From positions 248,001 to 312,000 of the forward strand of contig CAXATH010000004.1 in NCBI GenBank assembly GCA_963972195.1: a stretch of 64,000 nt of DNA, read 5' to 3'. The notes beneath the pieces are model-generated. The model saw only the letters and a list, made by a program, of their open reading frames with translations, did not search any database and had not been told where the DNA came from. Of this stretch, positions 53,325-61,773 are shown piece by piece. Positions within the stretch are counted from its first letter, which is position 1, and the number at the start of each line of letters is the position of its first letter. The stretch comes from Litorimonas sp963972195 (GTDB lineage Bacteria > Pseudomonadota > Alphaproteobacteria > Caulobacterales > Maricaulaceae). The translations under genes and the position numbers were made by a program.

Positions 53325-53942
53325 ATGCCCGATAATTTCGAATACAAACCCAAAGGCATCGATATTCGTGTTGCCCGCACGAAGAAGAAGCCAAAACCGA
53401 ACCAACAAGAGTGTGATTGGGCCGGATGCGTCGCTAAGGGCGGCTGCAAGGCACCGAAGAGTCCGGACCGCTTGCGGGATTATTTCAATTTTTGTCAGAA
53501 ACACGCCCGCGAGTACAATAAAAACTGGAATTTCTTCTCTGGTATGACCGACTCGGATATTGCGGAATGGCAGGTCGGGGCCCGTCACGGACATCGTCCG
53601 ACTTGGGACGTCCAAAAGAATACGGGAGAGCGGGCCTCAGCTCAAAAGAAGCGTAAGGCGGGTTCCACCTCGGCAACTTCCGAGGGTTATTCGATATTTG
53701 GCGCCGGAGGCATTCCGGATCAGACCGAAGCGCCGCGTCGTCGTCTGTCGAAAATGCAGCTCAAAGCACTCAATGATTTGGGCATGGATGAGAGCGCAAC
53801 AAAAGAAGATGTTCGCAAACGTTACACCCAGCTTGTTAAACAACTTCACCCCGACGCCAACCAGGGCGCGCGAAATACGGAAGAGAGTTTCTCCCGCGTT
53901 GTAAAGGCCTATAAAGTCCTCAAGACGACGGATTTGGGTTAG
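53325..53942 (+). CDS. J-domain protein with N-terminal cysteine cluster
   Basis: A 205-residue protein with a C-terminal J domain (about 148-203, HPD at 175-177 in LVKQLHPDANQG) and an N-terminal half carrying a Cys/His cluster, C30, C35, C41, C57 and H60. This pattern could bind zinc or an iron-sulphur cluster. It is not DnaJ, as it lacks the Gly/Phe and zinc repeat regions. Likely a specialised Hsp70 co-chaperone. Its place beside BolA and the CobS/CobT genes is a recurrent alphaproteobacterial arrangement. A terminator lies between it and cobS. Confidence 0.9.
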   Translation: MPDNFEYKPKGIDIRVARTKKKPKPNQQECDWAGCVAKGGCKAPKSPDRLRDYFNFCQKHAREYNKNWNFFSGMTDSDIAEWQVGARHGHRPTWDVQKNTGERASAQKKRKAGSTSATSEGYSIFGAGGIPDQTEAPRRRLSKMQLKALNDLGMDESATKEDVRKRYTQLVKQLHPDANQGARNTEESFSRVVKAYKVLKTTDLG

Positions 53943-54034
53943 GAACCTAAATATTTGTATATCAAAGATTACGACTAATCCCTTGTTATCCGGTGCAAAG
54001 TCGCTGAAGTGGGAAGAAAACATTCGTCAATTGC

Positions 54035-54059
54035 GGCGCCAAACCTTGTGGCGTTTTTT
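54035..54059 (+). terminator. Intrinsic terminator before cobS
   Basis: CGCCA and TGGCG pair over 5 bases (6-7 with G-T) around a seven-base loop, followed by six T. It separates the J-domain gene from cobS. Confidence 0.7.
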
Positions 54060-54103
54060 AGGTGAAGCGCAAGACGTAAAAAAATAGGACTGAGAACAGA
54101 AGA

Positions 54104-55096
54104 ATGACTGATACAGACGATAAATTCCCAATTTTTCAGCCTGATACGACCGTTTCGGCGCGTGAAGTTTTCGATGTCGACTTTGACATGGAAGTTCCGG
54201 CGTTTTCGAAACCGTCTGAACATGTCCCCGCTATTGATGAGGCTTACCGATTTGATGACCGGACCACACAGGCCATCTTAGCCGGCTTTGCGCATGACCG
54301 CCGGGTCATGGTCCAGGGGTATCACGGGACAGGCAAATCCACTCATATTGAACAGGTTGCCGCGCGTCTGAATTGGCCGATGGTTCGGATTAACCTCGAC
54401 TCTCATGTTTCCCGGATTGATCTGATAGGCAAAGACGCAATTGTTTTAAAGGACGGCAAGCAAATCACGGAGTTCCGCGAAGGGTTATTGCCATGGGCAC
54501 TTCAAAACCCTGTCGCGCTTGTTTTTGATGAATATGACGCAGGGCGTCCCGATGTGATGTTTGTGATTCAGCGCGTATTGGAGTCTCAAGGCCGGCTGAC
54601 TTTGCTGGACCAAAACCGGGTCATCACGCCGCATAAGGCTTTCCGGATTTTTGCGACAACGAATACGGTCGGACTCGGCGATACGTCCGGACTCTATCAC
54701 GGAACCCAGCAAATCAACCAAGGTCAAATGGACCGTTGGTCAATTGTCTGTCAGCTTAATTATCTGGAACATGACGAAGAAGAAGCCATTGTTCTCGCCA
54801 AGTCTCCGACATTTGACAATGCCGAAGGCCGCGACTTGATTGCCTCTATGGTGCGCGTCGCGGATATGACGCGGAACAGCTTTATCGCCGGCGACATTTC
54901 TACAGTAATGTCCCCCCGCACGGTGATGAACTGGGCAGAAAATGCCCGCATCTTTGACGGCGATATTGCGCAGGCTTTCCGCCTCACATTTCTAAATAAA
55001 TGCGACGAGCTGGAGCGCCCGATTATCTCCGAATTTTATCAAAGAGCTTTTGGAGAAGATCTGCCGGAAAGTTCCGCCACGGTCATGGTGGCGTAG
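54104..55096 (+). CDS. cobS: CobS-type AAA+ (MoxR-like) ATPase, cobaltochelatase subunit
   Basis: ATPase partner of CobT, which with CobN inserts cobalt in aerobic B12 synthesis. The 330-residue protein has an N-terminal CobS_N segment (FDVDFDMEVPAFSKPSEHVP in pieces), Walker A GYHGTGKST (72-80), Walker B LVFDEYDAG (D142, E143) and a sensor ATTNTVGLGD. No CobN or other B12 genes are in the window. In this BolA-flanked setting the CobS/CobT pair might alternatively act as a MoxR/VWA chaperone on another target. A small membrane gene and cobT follow. Confidence 0.92.
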   Translation: MTDTDDKFPIFQPDTTVSAREVFDVDFDMEVPAFSKPSEHVPAIDEAYRFDDRTTQAILAGFAHDRRVMVQGYHGTGKSTHIEQVAARLNWPMVRINLDSHVSRIDLIGKDAIVLKDGKQITEFREGLLPWALQNPVALVFDEYDAGRPDVMFVIQRVLESQGRLTLLDQNRVITPHKAFRIFATTNTVGLGDTSGLYHGTQQINQGQMDRWSIVCQLNYLEHDEEEAIVLAKSPTFDNAEGRDLIASMVRVADMTRNSFIAGDISTVMSPRTVMNWAENARIFDGDIAQAFRLTFLNKCDELERPIISEFYQRAFGEDLPESSATVMVA

Positions 55097-55131
55097 TGAT
55101 CGTCTGGGCGAGAGGTAGAAGGTGATATCTC

Positions 55132-55422
55132 ATGATTTTCGCCGTGATTTTATTTTTTGTTCTTCTGGTGTGGGTGTTTTTGCGCGCCAGTAAAAATCGC
55201 GGTAAAAATTTCGTTCAATCCTTTTACTTTTTATCTTGCCTTGAAAACGGAAAGACAGCGGAAGAAGCGAACGGGCTCGCGCAAAACCTCTTAACCTCTG
55301 GGAGCGACCCGAAAAAGAACAAGCGAGTGGCCCGTTTGGCATCAGACTATTCGCAAGAAAAATACAATGGCAGGCAGCTTCCGGTCATTCAGGAAGCCGC
55401 TTCAAAAGGCTTTATCGTCTAA
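55132..55422 (+). CDS. Small membrane-anchored protein between cobS and cobT
   Basis: A 96-residue protein with one N-terminal helix (about 2-18) and a charged soluble part (CLENGKTAEEANGLAQNLL, RVARLASDYSQEKYNG). It looks type II or anchored with a cytoplasmic domain, though topology is not certain. AAGGTG lies 9 bases before the ATG. No family is recognised. Its position 35 bases after cobS and 30 before cobT suggests one transcript and a possible role in anchoring that complex. Confidence 0.72.
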   Translation: MIFAVILFFVLLVWVFLRASKNRGKNFVQSFYFLSCLENGKTAEEANGLAQNLLTSGSDPKKNKRVARLASDYSQEKYNGRQLPVIQEAASKGFIV

Positions 55423-55452
55423 CCAAGGAATTATGGACATCATAAATTAAAA

Positions 55453-57255
55453 ATGACTTCCACCCCTATTGATAACTTTAAACGTTCGCTTGCCGCCGCG
55501 ACGAAAGCCCTTTCCGGGGAGCCGGAATTGGAGGTCTCCTATGGCGGGGATGTCGCGGGGATAGTGCGCGATCAGGTTATGCTGCCAAGCTTGCCGCCCA
55601 AGCCAAAACCGTTTGCGCTGGCCAAGGCCCGCGGCGAAGCGGATGGTTTGGCATTGCGGATGGCGCTTCACGATAAAGACACGAACCGGAAAAATCAGCC
55701 TGAGAGCGGCCCGGCCCGTATGGTGTTCGAAGCGATGGAACAGGCGCGGATTGAGGCGGTCGGAACGCGGCACCTCTCTGGTTTGGGCGATAACCTTCAG
55801 GCGGCTTTGTCTGATAGGGCCAAGCGCAAGGGCTTTGATAAAATCGACATTGCGAAAGATGACACAAGCTTTGCCGAAGCGGTCGGGCTTTATGCACGTG
55901 AAGTCCTGACAGGTCGGAAATTGCCGAAAACAACTGACGGGATTATGGACGCGTGGCGGGAGGAAATTGAACAGACCGCTGGCGATTATATGGAACGGCT
56001 GCGTAGCCTGATGGGCGATCAGGAAGCGTATGGAAAGTCCGTGAATGACTTGATTGCCGATTTTCAATTAAATGATGACCGGGCCAACCCGGACGAAGAG
56101 GAAGATGATCAGGAGGAGAACTCCGAGAACGAAGATGACTCTCCAGATCAGCCCGAAGATAGTCCGTCCGAGGATGAGCCCGGCCAAACCGAAGTTTCTG
56201 ACGCCGACGCGCTGGAAGATGAGTCCGCCGAGGCCCAGGATATGGTGGACGCCGAAAATATCGACGGCGAACCGGATGATGCAGAGCAAAATCCGGAAAA
56301 TTCTCCGCAACGCCCGAATATGTCCAATGCGATGCCGCCTTATACCATTTACTCCACAACTCACGACGAGATTATAAAAGCCGAAGATCTTTGCCCGCCG
56401 GAAGAGCTGGAGCGGCTTCGCGGGTATCTCGATGGGCATATGCAGGGGCTTTCCGGCGCGATTTCGCGGCTTGCCAACCGTCTGCAACGCCGTCTGCTTG
56501 CGCAGCAGCAGCGCTCATGGACATTTGATTTGGAAGAAGGTGTTTTGGACACCGCGCGCCTCACGCGGGTGATTATTGATCCGATGAGCGCGCTGACCTT
56601 CAAGGAAGAAAAAGAAACCGATTTCCGCGATACGGTCGTGACTATTCTGATAGATAATTCAGGCTCCATGCGCGGACGGCCCATTATGGTCGCGGCTGTG
56701 ACGGCTGACATTATGGCGCGAACGCTTGAGCGCTGCGGCGTAAAAGCCGAAATTTTAGGCTTTACGACTCGCGCCTGGAAAGGCGGAAAGTCATTTCAGG
56801 ACTGGCTTGCAGAAGGCAAACCGGAAAAGCCCGGTCGGCTGAATGACCTGCGCCATATCGTTTACAAGAGCGCTGACATGCCATGGCGACGGGCAAAAAG
56901 AAATTTAGGACTGATGATGCGCGAAGGTCTGCTGAAGGAAAACATTGACGGCGAAGCTTTGGAATGGGCCTATAAACGGCTCATGGCTCGACCCGAACAG
57001 CGCCGTATCATGATGGTCATTTCAGACGGCGCGCCTGTCGATGACGCCACGCAAAGCCAGAACAAATCCGGGCTGTTAGAGAATCACCTTCGCATGATGA
57101 TCGACATGATCGAAAACCGCTCCGAAGTTGAATTGGTCGCCATAGGAATCGGCCATGACGTCACGCGTTGGTATAAACGCGCCGTAACCATTATGGATGT
57201 TGAACAGTTGGGCGGCGCCATGACAGACAAGCTCGCCGAATTGTTTGATAATTAG
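55453..57255 (+). CDS. cobT: CobT-type cobaltochelatase subunit with VWA domain
   Basis: Partner of CobS in a chelatase-type complex. The 600-residue protein has an N-terminal helical domain (1-205), a strongly acidic linker (about 210-285, mostly Asp, Glu, Pro, Ser) and a C-terminal von Willebrand A domain whose metal-ion site is DNSGS (401-405). The linker is the usual CobT acidic region. RRIMMVISDGAPVDDAT carries the later VWA strand. It closes the cobS-small protein-cobT set and is followed by a terminator. Confidence 0.94.
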   Translation: MTSTPIDNFKRSLAAATKALSGEPELEVSYGGDVAGIVRDQVMLPSLPPKPKPFALAKARGEADGLALRMALHDKDTNRKNQPESGPARMVFEAMEQARIEAVGTRHLSGLGDNLQAALSDRAKRKGFDKIDIAKDDTSFAEAVGLYAREVLTGRKLPKTTDGIMDAWREEIEQTAGDYMERLRSLMGDQEAYGKSVNDLIADFQLNDDRANPDEEEDDQEENSENEDDSPDQPEDSPSEDEPGQTEVSDADALEDESAEAQDMVDAENIDGEPDDAEQNPENSPQRPNMSNAMPPYTIYSTTHDEIIKAEDLCPPEELERLRGYLDGHMQGLSGAISRLANRLQRRLLAQQQRSWTFDLEEGVLDTARLTRVIIDPMSALTFKEEKETDFRDTVVTILIDNSGSMRGRPIMVAAVTADIMARTLERCGVKAEILGFTTRAWKGGKSFQDWLAEGKPEKPGRLNDLRHIVYKSADMPWRRAKRNLGLMMREGLLKENIDGEALEWAYKRLMARPEQRRIMMVISDGAPVDDATQSQNKSGLLENHLRMMIDMIENRSEVELVAIGIGHDVTRWYKRAVTIMDVEQLGGAMTDKLAELFDN

Positions 57256-57266
57256 CTGCCGATCAA

Positions 57267-57293
57267 TAAAAAGCCCGGCGCGTTGGCCGGGCT
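57267..57293. terminator. Intrinsic terminator between cobT and the SDR gene
   Basis: AGCCCGGC and GCCGGGCT pair over 8 bases around a six-base loop. The minus side ends in TTTTT and the plus side in GTTT, so it is best for the minus-strand SDR gene and may also end cobT. Confidence 0.82.
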
Positions 57294-57315
57294 GTTTAAC
57301 TCAATAGTTCAGGCT

Positions 57316-58101
57316 TTAGCGCGGCGGCATCCGGGCACCCGCATCGGTACGGATGTATTCGGCGTTAATATAACCGTGCTCGCACATAAACTCGACGACC
57401 TGTGCATATTCCTTTGGCTGGCCGAAACGAACCGGGAATTGAAGGTGGGCTTTCAGGTTCTCTTTAATTTCGGGTTTCATTTGCTCGTAAATGGGCGTTT
57501 CGTAAAAGCCTGGCAGGATTGTATTCACGCGGATGCCTTCCCGGGCCAGATCTCTTGCCATAGGAAGTGCCATGGCAAGAATGCCGCCTTTGGAACTGGC
57601 ATAGGCGACTTGACCGATTTGGCCGTCTTGGGCCGCGACTGATGCTGTGTTGATTACAAGACCGCGTTCGCCGTCCGGCTCTGTCGGATCGAGCGTCATC
57701 ATGCCGGCGGCCGATTTAGACGCGCAAAGAAAACTGCCGATCAAATTGATATTAATGATTCGGATATAAGCTTCCACATCGTGCGGAACGATTTCGCCAG
57801 TATCGCGCTTTCGAGATACGGTCTTAATGCCACCGCCAATCCCAGCGCAATTGACCATAATGCGTTCTTGGCCATTTGCTTTGCGTACGGCTTCAAAACC
57901 GGCGTCGACGCTGGCGTTATCGGCCACATTCACTTTAGCGAAAGTTCCGCCAATTTCTTTCGCGACTTTCTGCCCGTCCTCTTCATTCATATCAAAAATG
58001 CCGACTTTGACGCCTTTAGCTGCCAGGCCGCGGGCCGTGGCTTCGCCGAGGCCGGACGCGCCGCCCGTGACAATAGCTGAGATTTCGGAAGAGAGTTTCA
58101 T
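57316..58101 (-). CDS. SDR family dehydrogenase, 3-hydroxyacyl-CoA dehydrogenase type II-like
   Basis: A 261-residue classical SDR. The cofactor loop is TGGASGLGEATA near residue 12, with Asp after the second strand (GIFDMNEED) indicating NAD. NCAGIGGG and YASSKGG with VINTASVAAQDGQ complete the active site. The overall pattern matches HSD17B10-like enzymes that oxidise 3-hydroxyacyl-CoA in fatty acid breakdown, so this substrate is a reasonable inference. It is divergent from the TetR gene, and two matching palindromes lie in the shared 309-base gap. Confidence 0.88.
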   Translation of the reverse strand: MKLSSEISAIVTGGASGLGEATARGLAAKGVKVGIFDMNEEDGQKVAKEIGGTFAKVNVADNASVDAGFEAVRKANGQERIMVNCAGIGGGIKTVSRKRDTGEIVPHDVEAYIRIININLIGSFLCASKSAAGMMTLDPTEPDGERGLVINTASVAAQDGQIGQVAYASSKGGILAMALPMARDLAREGIRVNTILPGFYETPIYEQMKPEIKENLKAHLQFPVRFGQPKEYAQVVEFMCEHGYINAEYIRTDAGARMPPR

Positions 58102-58240
58102 AGCTTATCCTGTAATATGATTTTAATTCTTATGGCCCTCATGAGAAAGCGGCCTATCTTGAATAAATTTAAAAGATGGACACTTCATATTTTATACCGG
58201 GCGAGAATGAAAGGCCCTTATCTGAATAGCGCGCATCGCC

Positions 58241-58262
58241 CATAAGTGATTAATCACTTATG
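58241..58262. promoter_or_regulatory. 22-bp perfect palindrome, probable TetR operator site 1
   Basis: The left half CATAAGTGATT is followed directly by its exact complement, so all 22 bases are self-complementary. It lies in the gap between the divergent SDR and TetR genes, 139 bases from the SDR start and 149 from the TetR start. The size and symmetry are those of a TetR dimer site. Confidence 0.75.
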
Positions 58263-58306
58263 ACGCTTCAGGGAATTGACAGAAGTTGCCTTCACGCTTA
58301 GTGACG

Positions 58307-58328
58307 AGAACGTGATTAATCACTCATG
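58307..58328. promoter_or_regulatory. Second related palindrome, probable TetR operator site 2
   Basis: The central 12 bases GTGATTAATCAC (58312-58323) equal those of the first palindrome, and the right arm differs by one base from it (TCACTCATG against TCACTTATG). The centres are 66 bases apart, about six helical turns. It lies 83 bases before the TetR start. A half-like AGTGA occurs between the sites at about 58300. Confidence 0.75.
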
Positions 58329-58410
58329 ACAAAAAACGGGTTATTGAAAATCAGTTTTGGCGTGCGCGCCGTTCAAGTAAGGGAAGCAAGGTCAGTTAAG
58401 AAAAACGGTG

Positions 58411-59019
58411 ATGACCGCAAGGTATATGGAAAGTTATCCGACAATAATTGCCGTGTCTGAAAGCGGAAAGGGCCGTATTGAACGGGCAGCCCTGTTTTTG
58501 TTTTCAGAGTCCACTATTGAAGGAGTTTCGACAAAACGGATTGCCGAGGAGGCCGGGGTCTCTGAAGGCCTCTTATATCGTCATTTTCGAAACAAAGATG
58601 ATCTGGCGCGGGCTTTAATGCTGACAATTCATGACCGCCTCACCCAAATGATAACAAATATTGATAAGCTGGACGTAACAATCGAGGAGAAGGTCCGGCG
58701 CCTCGTCATAGATTACTGTCATGTTGCCGATGCCGATTGGCCTCTTTTCAAGTACCACCTCCTGCATCTCCACCGATTTTCCGGCTTAGCAGACCGTCCT
58801 GAACAAAGCCCGCAAGGCGCCGCGGCCTCTCTGTTGCAAAAAGCCATGCAGCGGGGTGAGCTGCCAAGCGAAAATTCCAACCTTCTCGCGGCTATGGCGT
58901 TAGGTGTAGTTTTGCAGGCAGCGCAAACCAAAATTTTGGGGGCTATCTCGGGCCCCCTTATGCCTCATGCTGGGCGATTGACGCGAGGTGTGCTGTCGGT
59001 GTTGAACTTAGAGGATTAA
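58411..59019 (+). CDS. TetR family regulator
   Basis: A 202-residue repressor with an N-terminal helix-turn-helix (about residues 29-56, STKRIAEEAGVSEGLLYRHFRNKDDL) in the usual TetR position and a helical ligand-binding C-terminal domain. Possible starts are GTG 58408, ATG 58411 and ATG 58426. The second is used here but ribosome sites are weak for all. It heads a likely operon with plsC and an MFS gene (3-base gap, then a 4-base overlap). Ligand is unknown, and acyl-CoA is a guess from the neighbours. Confidence 0.9.
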   Translation: MTARYMESYPTIIAVSESGKGRIERAALFLFSESTIEGVSTKRIAEEAGVSEGLLYRHFRNKDDLARALMLTIHDRLTQMITNIDKLDVTIEEKVRRLVIDYCHVADADWPLFKYHLLHLHRFSGLADRPEQSPQGAAASLLQKAMQRGELPSENSNLLAAMALGVVLQAAQTKILGAISGPLMPHAGRLTRGVLSVLNLED

Positions 59020-59022
59020 GAT

Positions 59023-59826
59023 ATGCGCTCTCTATTGTTCAACGTATTCTTCTACGCGATGACGGGTCTTTACGCGGTCGTCTGCGTTATCTTCTCGCTC
59101 CTTCCGGGCCGTAAAATGATGATGATGGCGTTACAGCGCTACACCAGAGTTATTCGGTGGGGGATGCGTGTGATTGCGGGCATCACGGTGAATGTAGAGG
59201 GGCGAAGCCGCGTCCCGGAAGGCGTCTGCATTCTCGCCTCCAAACATTTAAGCTACGGAGATGGACATGTGATTTTTTCCGTTGTGAATGATTTGTCTTT
59301 TGTGACGGGTGAGCAGCTCCTTAAAATTCCGCTGTTAAAACGTATACTACGTAAAATGAACGCGGTCGTGATTGATAGCTGCGGCGGGTCCGATGCCCGA
59401 CAAGAAATGGATGAACAAGCCGAGCTAATACAAGAACAAGGCCGCCGCATTCTCATATTCCCGGAAGGTCACCTCAGCCGCATCGGGACACATCATCGTT
59501 ATAAAAAAGGCGTCTGGCACCTCTACGACGATTTCAAATGCCCTGTCGTGCCTGTGGCGAGCAATCTCGGTCAAAGATGGAACCAATCAGACTGGCAAAA
59601 GCACCCCGGCTCTGCCACAGTCGAATTTATGGAGCCCATCGCTCCGGGCATGGAGAAGGACGCTTTCATGGAACTCTTGCAAAACCGGATCGAAACCCGT
59701 TCAAACGAATTACTCGACTACAAAAATATGGGCGCTCTAAACCCGGCTGATGTCGGCCAGGAACGTGAAAATCCGGTTGCAAAAGCCAATCGGGAAAAGC
59801 GCGAAGCGGAAGAGAAGACGGCATGA
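59023..59826 (+). CDS. 1-acyl-sn-glycerol-3-phosphate acyltransferase (PlsC family)
   Basis: Adds the second acyl chain to lysophosphatidate, or re-acylates a lysophospholipid. The 267-residue protein has an N-terminal membrane helix (about 8-28), the HX4D catalytic motif at H75 and D80 (KHLSYGDGH) and the FPEG phosphate-site motif at 146-149, followed by the Arg-rich C-terminal part. A charged tail of about 40 residues follows. It overlaps the MFS gene by 4 bases. Confidence 0.9.
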   Translation: MRSLLFNVFFYAMTGLYAVVCVIFSLLPGRKMMMMALQRYTRVIRWGMRVIAGITVNVEGRSRVPEGVCILASKHLSYGDGHVIFSVVNDLSFVTGEQLLKIPLLKRILRKMNAVVIDSCGGSDARQEMDEQAELIQEQGRRILIFPEGHLSRIGTHHRYKKGVWHLYDDFKCPVVPVASNLGQRWNQSDWQKHPGSATVEFMEPIAPGMEKDAFMELLQNRIETRSNELLDYKNMGALNPADVGQERENPVAKANREKREAEEKTA

Positions 59827-61196
59827 CTGATGTAGCGGCCGAACCTGTACAGGCCATAAAAGAAAGCAAGTTCGGATTTATTATTGAACGCCGCTTTGCA
59901 CCTCTTTTTGTGCTCTTACAAACAGCGACCTTTAACGACAATGCGCTGAAGAACGCGCTCATAGCTCTGATCACATTTGGAGGTATCGCCTTTCTATCTG
60001 ATCTGCCGTCGGCTATTCGGGTTCCTGTTGCAGGCCTCATCTTCACCGGCCCATTCCTGATTATTTGCGCGATTGCCGGCCAAATCGCGGACAAGGTAGA
60101 CCGGGGCGTTCTTCTCCGATGGGTGAAACGGGCGGAAATCTTTATCATGCTTATCGCGGCGCTGGGATTCTGGCTCGTCGACATTCGAATTCTCGCCGTT
60201 GCCCTGGGCCTTATGGGCGCGCAGTCAGGTTTTTTCTCTCCGACGAAGAATGCCGTACTGCCGCAATGGCTAACACCGAAAGAGCTCATTCGAGGGAACG
60301 CTCTGCTCAACGGATTCGTTTTCGTCGTGGTGCTTGTCGGCCAGATAGGCGGAACGTTTCTTGTCCTGAACGGCTCGATGGACGCTATTGATGTCTCTGG
60401 AACTAAACTTGCGAGTGTATTCCTTCTCGGGGTCGCTATTGTCGGCTGGATAGCGTCAGAATTTTGCCCAAAGGCCCCGGCGCCAATACCGGACCTGAAA
60501 ATTAATTTTGAACCTTTCACGGCAACCTTTTCGGCTATTGGTAAAGCTTTTAAGGCCCCCGCTGTGTTACGCCCCATGCTGGGCATTGCGTGGTTTTACG
60601 GTTTATCGACAGTTTTTGTCACAACATTTCCGGATTACGTGGCAAGCGTCATGAATTTTAATGCCAGCGTCCTCATCATGATGCTCGTCCTCTCGACCCT
60701 TTCCATTATGGCAGGTTCTATTTTTGTCATGCTGTTCGGGAATTGGTCGATATGGGGACCTGAAGCCGTTAGGTTGTCGGCTCTGGGCATCGTTGGAGTC
60801 GTCATTTTTATCGGAGCCATAGTGGTTCTACCAAGCCCCACCTTTGTAGGAAGCGGATTGGGGACATCGGAAGAGTTTTTAGCCAATCCCCACACACCAT
60901 TATTTTTGGGCTCTTTAATTCTTTCGTCAGTATTCAACGGGATTTTTGTCGTGCCTTTGCAGGCAATGGCGCAGAGACGGGCGGACCCGGCCAACCGAGC
61001 CCGTCTCATGAGCGCGGGGGCGGTGTTACTAAACCTATTCGTCAATTTGTCGACATTTGGCCTCATTGGTTTGGCCATTCTACGGCTCCCGCCAAAATCT
61101 CCCTTCATTATGGTTGTGGCTGGCAGTGCTATTGTCGCGGCCTATGCTATATACAGAAGCATAAAGCCGATTGAGCACCCAACCTATGGCAGTTAA
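59823..61196 (+). CDS. MFS transporter, LplT-like
   Basis: A 457-residue protein with about 12 membrane helices. The first helix carries the pattern LLQTATFNDNALKNALIAL, which resembles LplT, the lysophospholipid flippase that works with an acyltransferase. The next gene upstream is a PlsC-type acyltransferase, overlapping by 4 bases, as in Aas/LplT-type arrangements. The inferred role is lysophospholipid import for re-acylation. General MFS transport of other lipids remains possible. Confidence 0.88.
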   Translation: MTDVAAEPVQAIKESKFGFIIERRFAPLFVLLQTATFNDNALKNALIALITFGGIAFLSDLPSAIRVPVAGLIFTGPFLIICAIAGQIADKVDRGVLLRWVKRAEIFIMLIAALGFWLVDIRILAVALGLMGAQSGFFSPTKNAVLPQWLTPKELIRGNALLNGFVFVVVLVGQIGGTFLVLNGSMDAIDVSGTKLASVFLLGVAIVGWIASEFCPKAPAPIPDLKINFEPFTATFSAIGKAFKAPAVLRPMLGIAWFYGLSTVFVTTFPDYVASVMNFNASVLIMMLVLSTLSIMAGSIFVMLFGNWSIWGPEAVRLSALGIVGVVIFIGAIVVLPSPTFVGSGLGTSEEFLANPHTPLFLGSLILSSVFNGIFVVPLQAMAQRRADPANRARLMSAGAVLLNLFVNLSTFGLIGLAILRLPPKSPFIMVVAGSAIVAAYAIYRSIKPIEHPTYGS

Positions 61197-61272
61197 ATTT
61201 GACTGATATTAACGCGGTTTTAACGCTAAATCTGCGCTAATAGGCTTAATCTTTAAACAATAGGTATTCGTT

Positions 61273-61773
61273 ATGAAACGCGTTCTCGCCGCCCTAATGC
61301 TAATGACCGTCACGGCTTTGCCGGCCCATGCCGCAGAGCAAAAACTGCAAGGGACGTATTCCGATTGGTCGGTTTACAGCCGCGCAGAAGGCAATGACAC
61401 AATTTGCTTCGCGCTGTCTAAACCCGAGGTCAGCGCGCCGACATCTGTTAATCATGGCGATGTATACTTTATGGTCGCAAGCTGGAAATCCGGCGCCGCA
61501 ACAGAACAGCCTAGCCTCCTTGCGGGATACCCCCTAAAATCCACGCGGTCTCCGTCGGCTTTTGTCGGGCGGACAAAAGTCACAATGTATCCGTCAGAAA
61601 ACGAAGCCTTTATCGATTCAGGTGCAGATGAACGAAATCTTGTGGCCAAAATGCGAGCCGGGGCAAATATGCGGATCGAAGCCGTGAGTTCACGCGGAAC
61701 AGAAACCTCTTACGTCTTTTCTTTGAGCGGTATCACCGCGGCTCTAAGAAAGGTGAAGTCGACCTGTTCTTAG
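61273..61773 (+). CDS. Invasion-associated locus B (IalB) family protein
   Basis: A 166-residue periplasmic protein with a signal peptide (about 1-20, ending AHAA). It has the IalB opening YSDWSVYSRAEGNDTICFALSKP with its Cys, PSLLAGYPLKS, and a C-terminal Cys (KSTCS), probably a disulphide. The family is widespread in alphaproteobacteria, mostly outside pathogens, and its function is unclear. It is convergent with the methyltransferase gene, overlapping by 4 bases. Confidence 0.88.
   Translation: MKRVLAALMLMTVTALPAHAAEQKLQGTYSDWSVYSRAEGNDTICFALSKPEVSAPTSVNHGDVYFMVASWKSGAATEQPSLLAGYPLKSTRSPSAFVGRTKVTMYPSENEAFIDSGADERNLVAKMRAGANMRIEAVSSRGTETSYVFSLSGITAALRKVKSTCS

Noticed and set aside
55447..56067. 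206-codon minus-strand frame across cobT
   Set aside because: Antisense to the cobT N-terminal domain, no ribosome site or family match.
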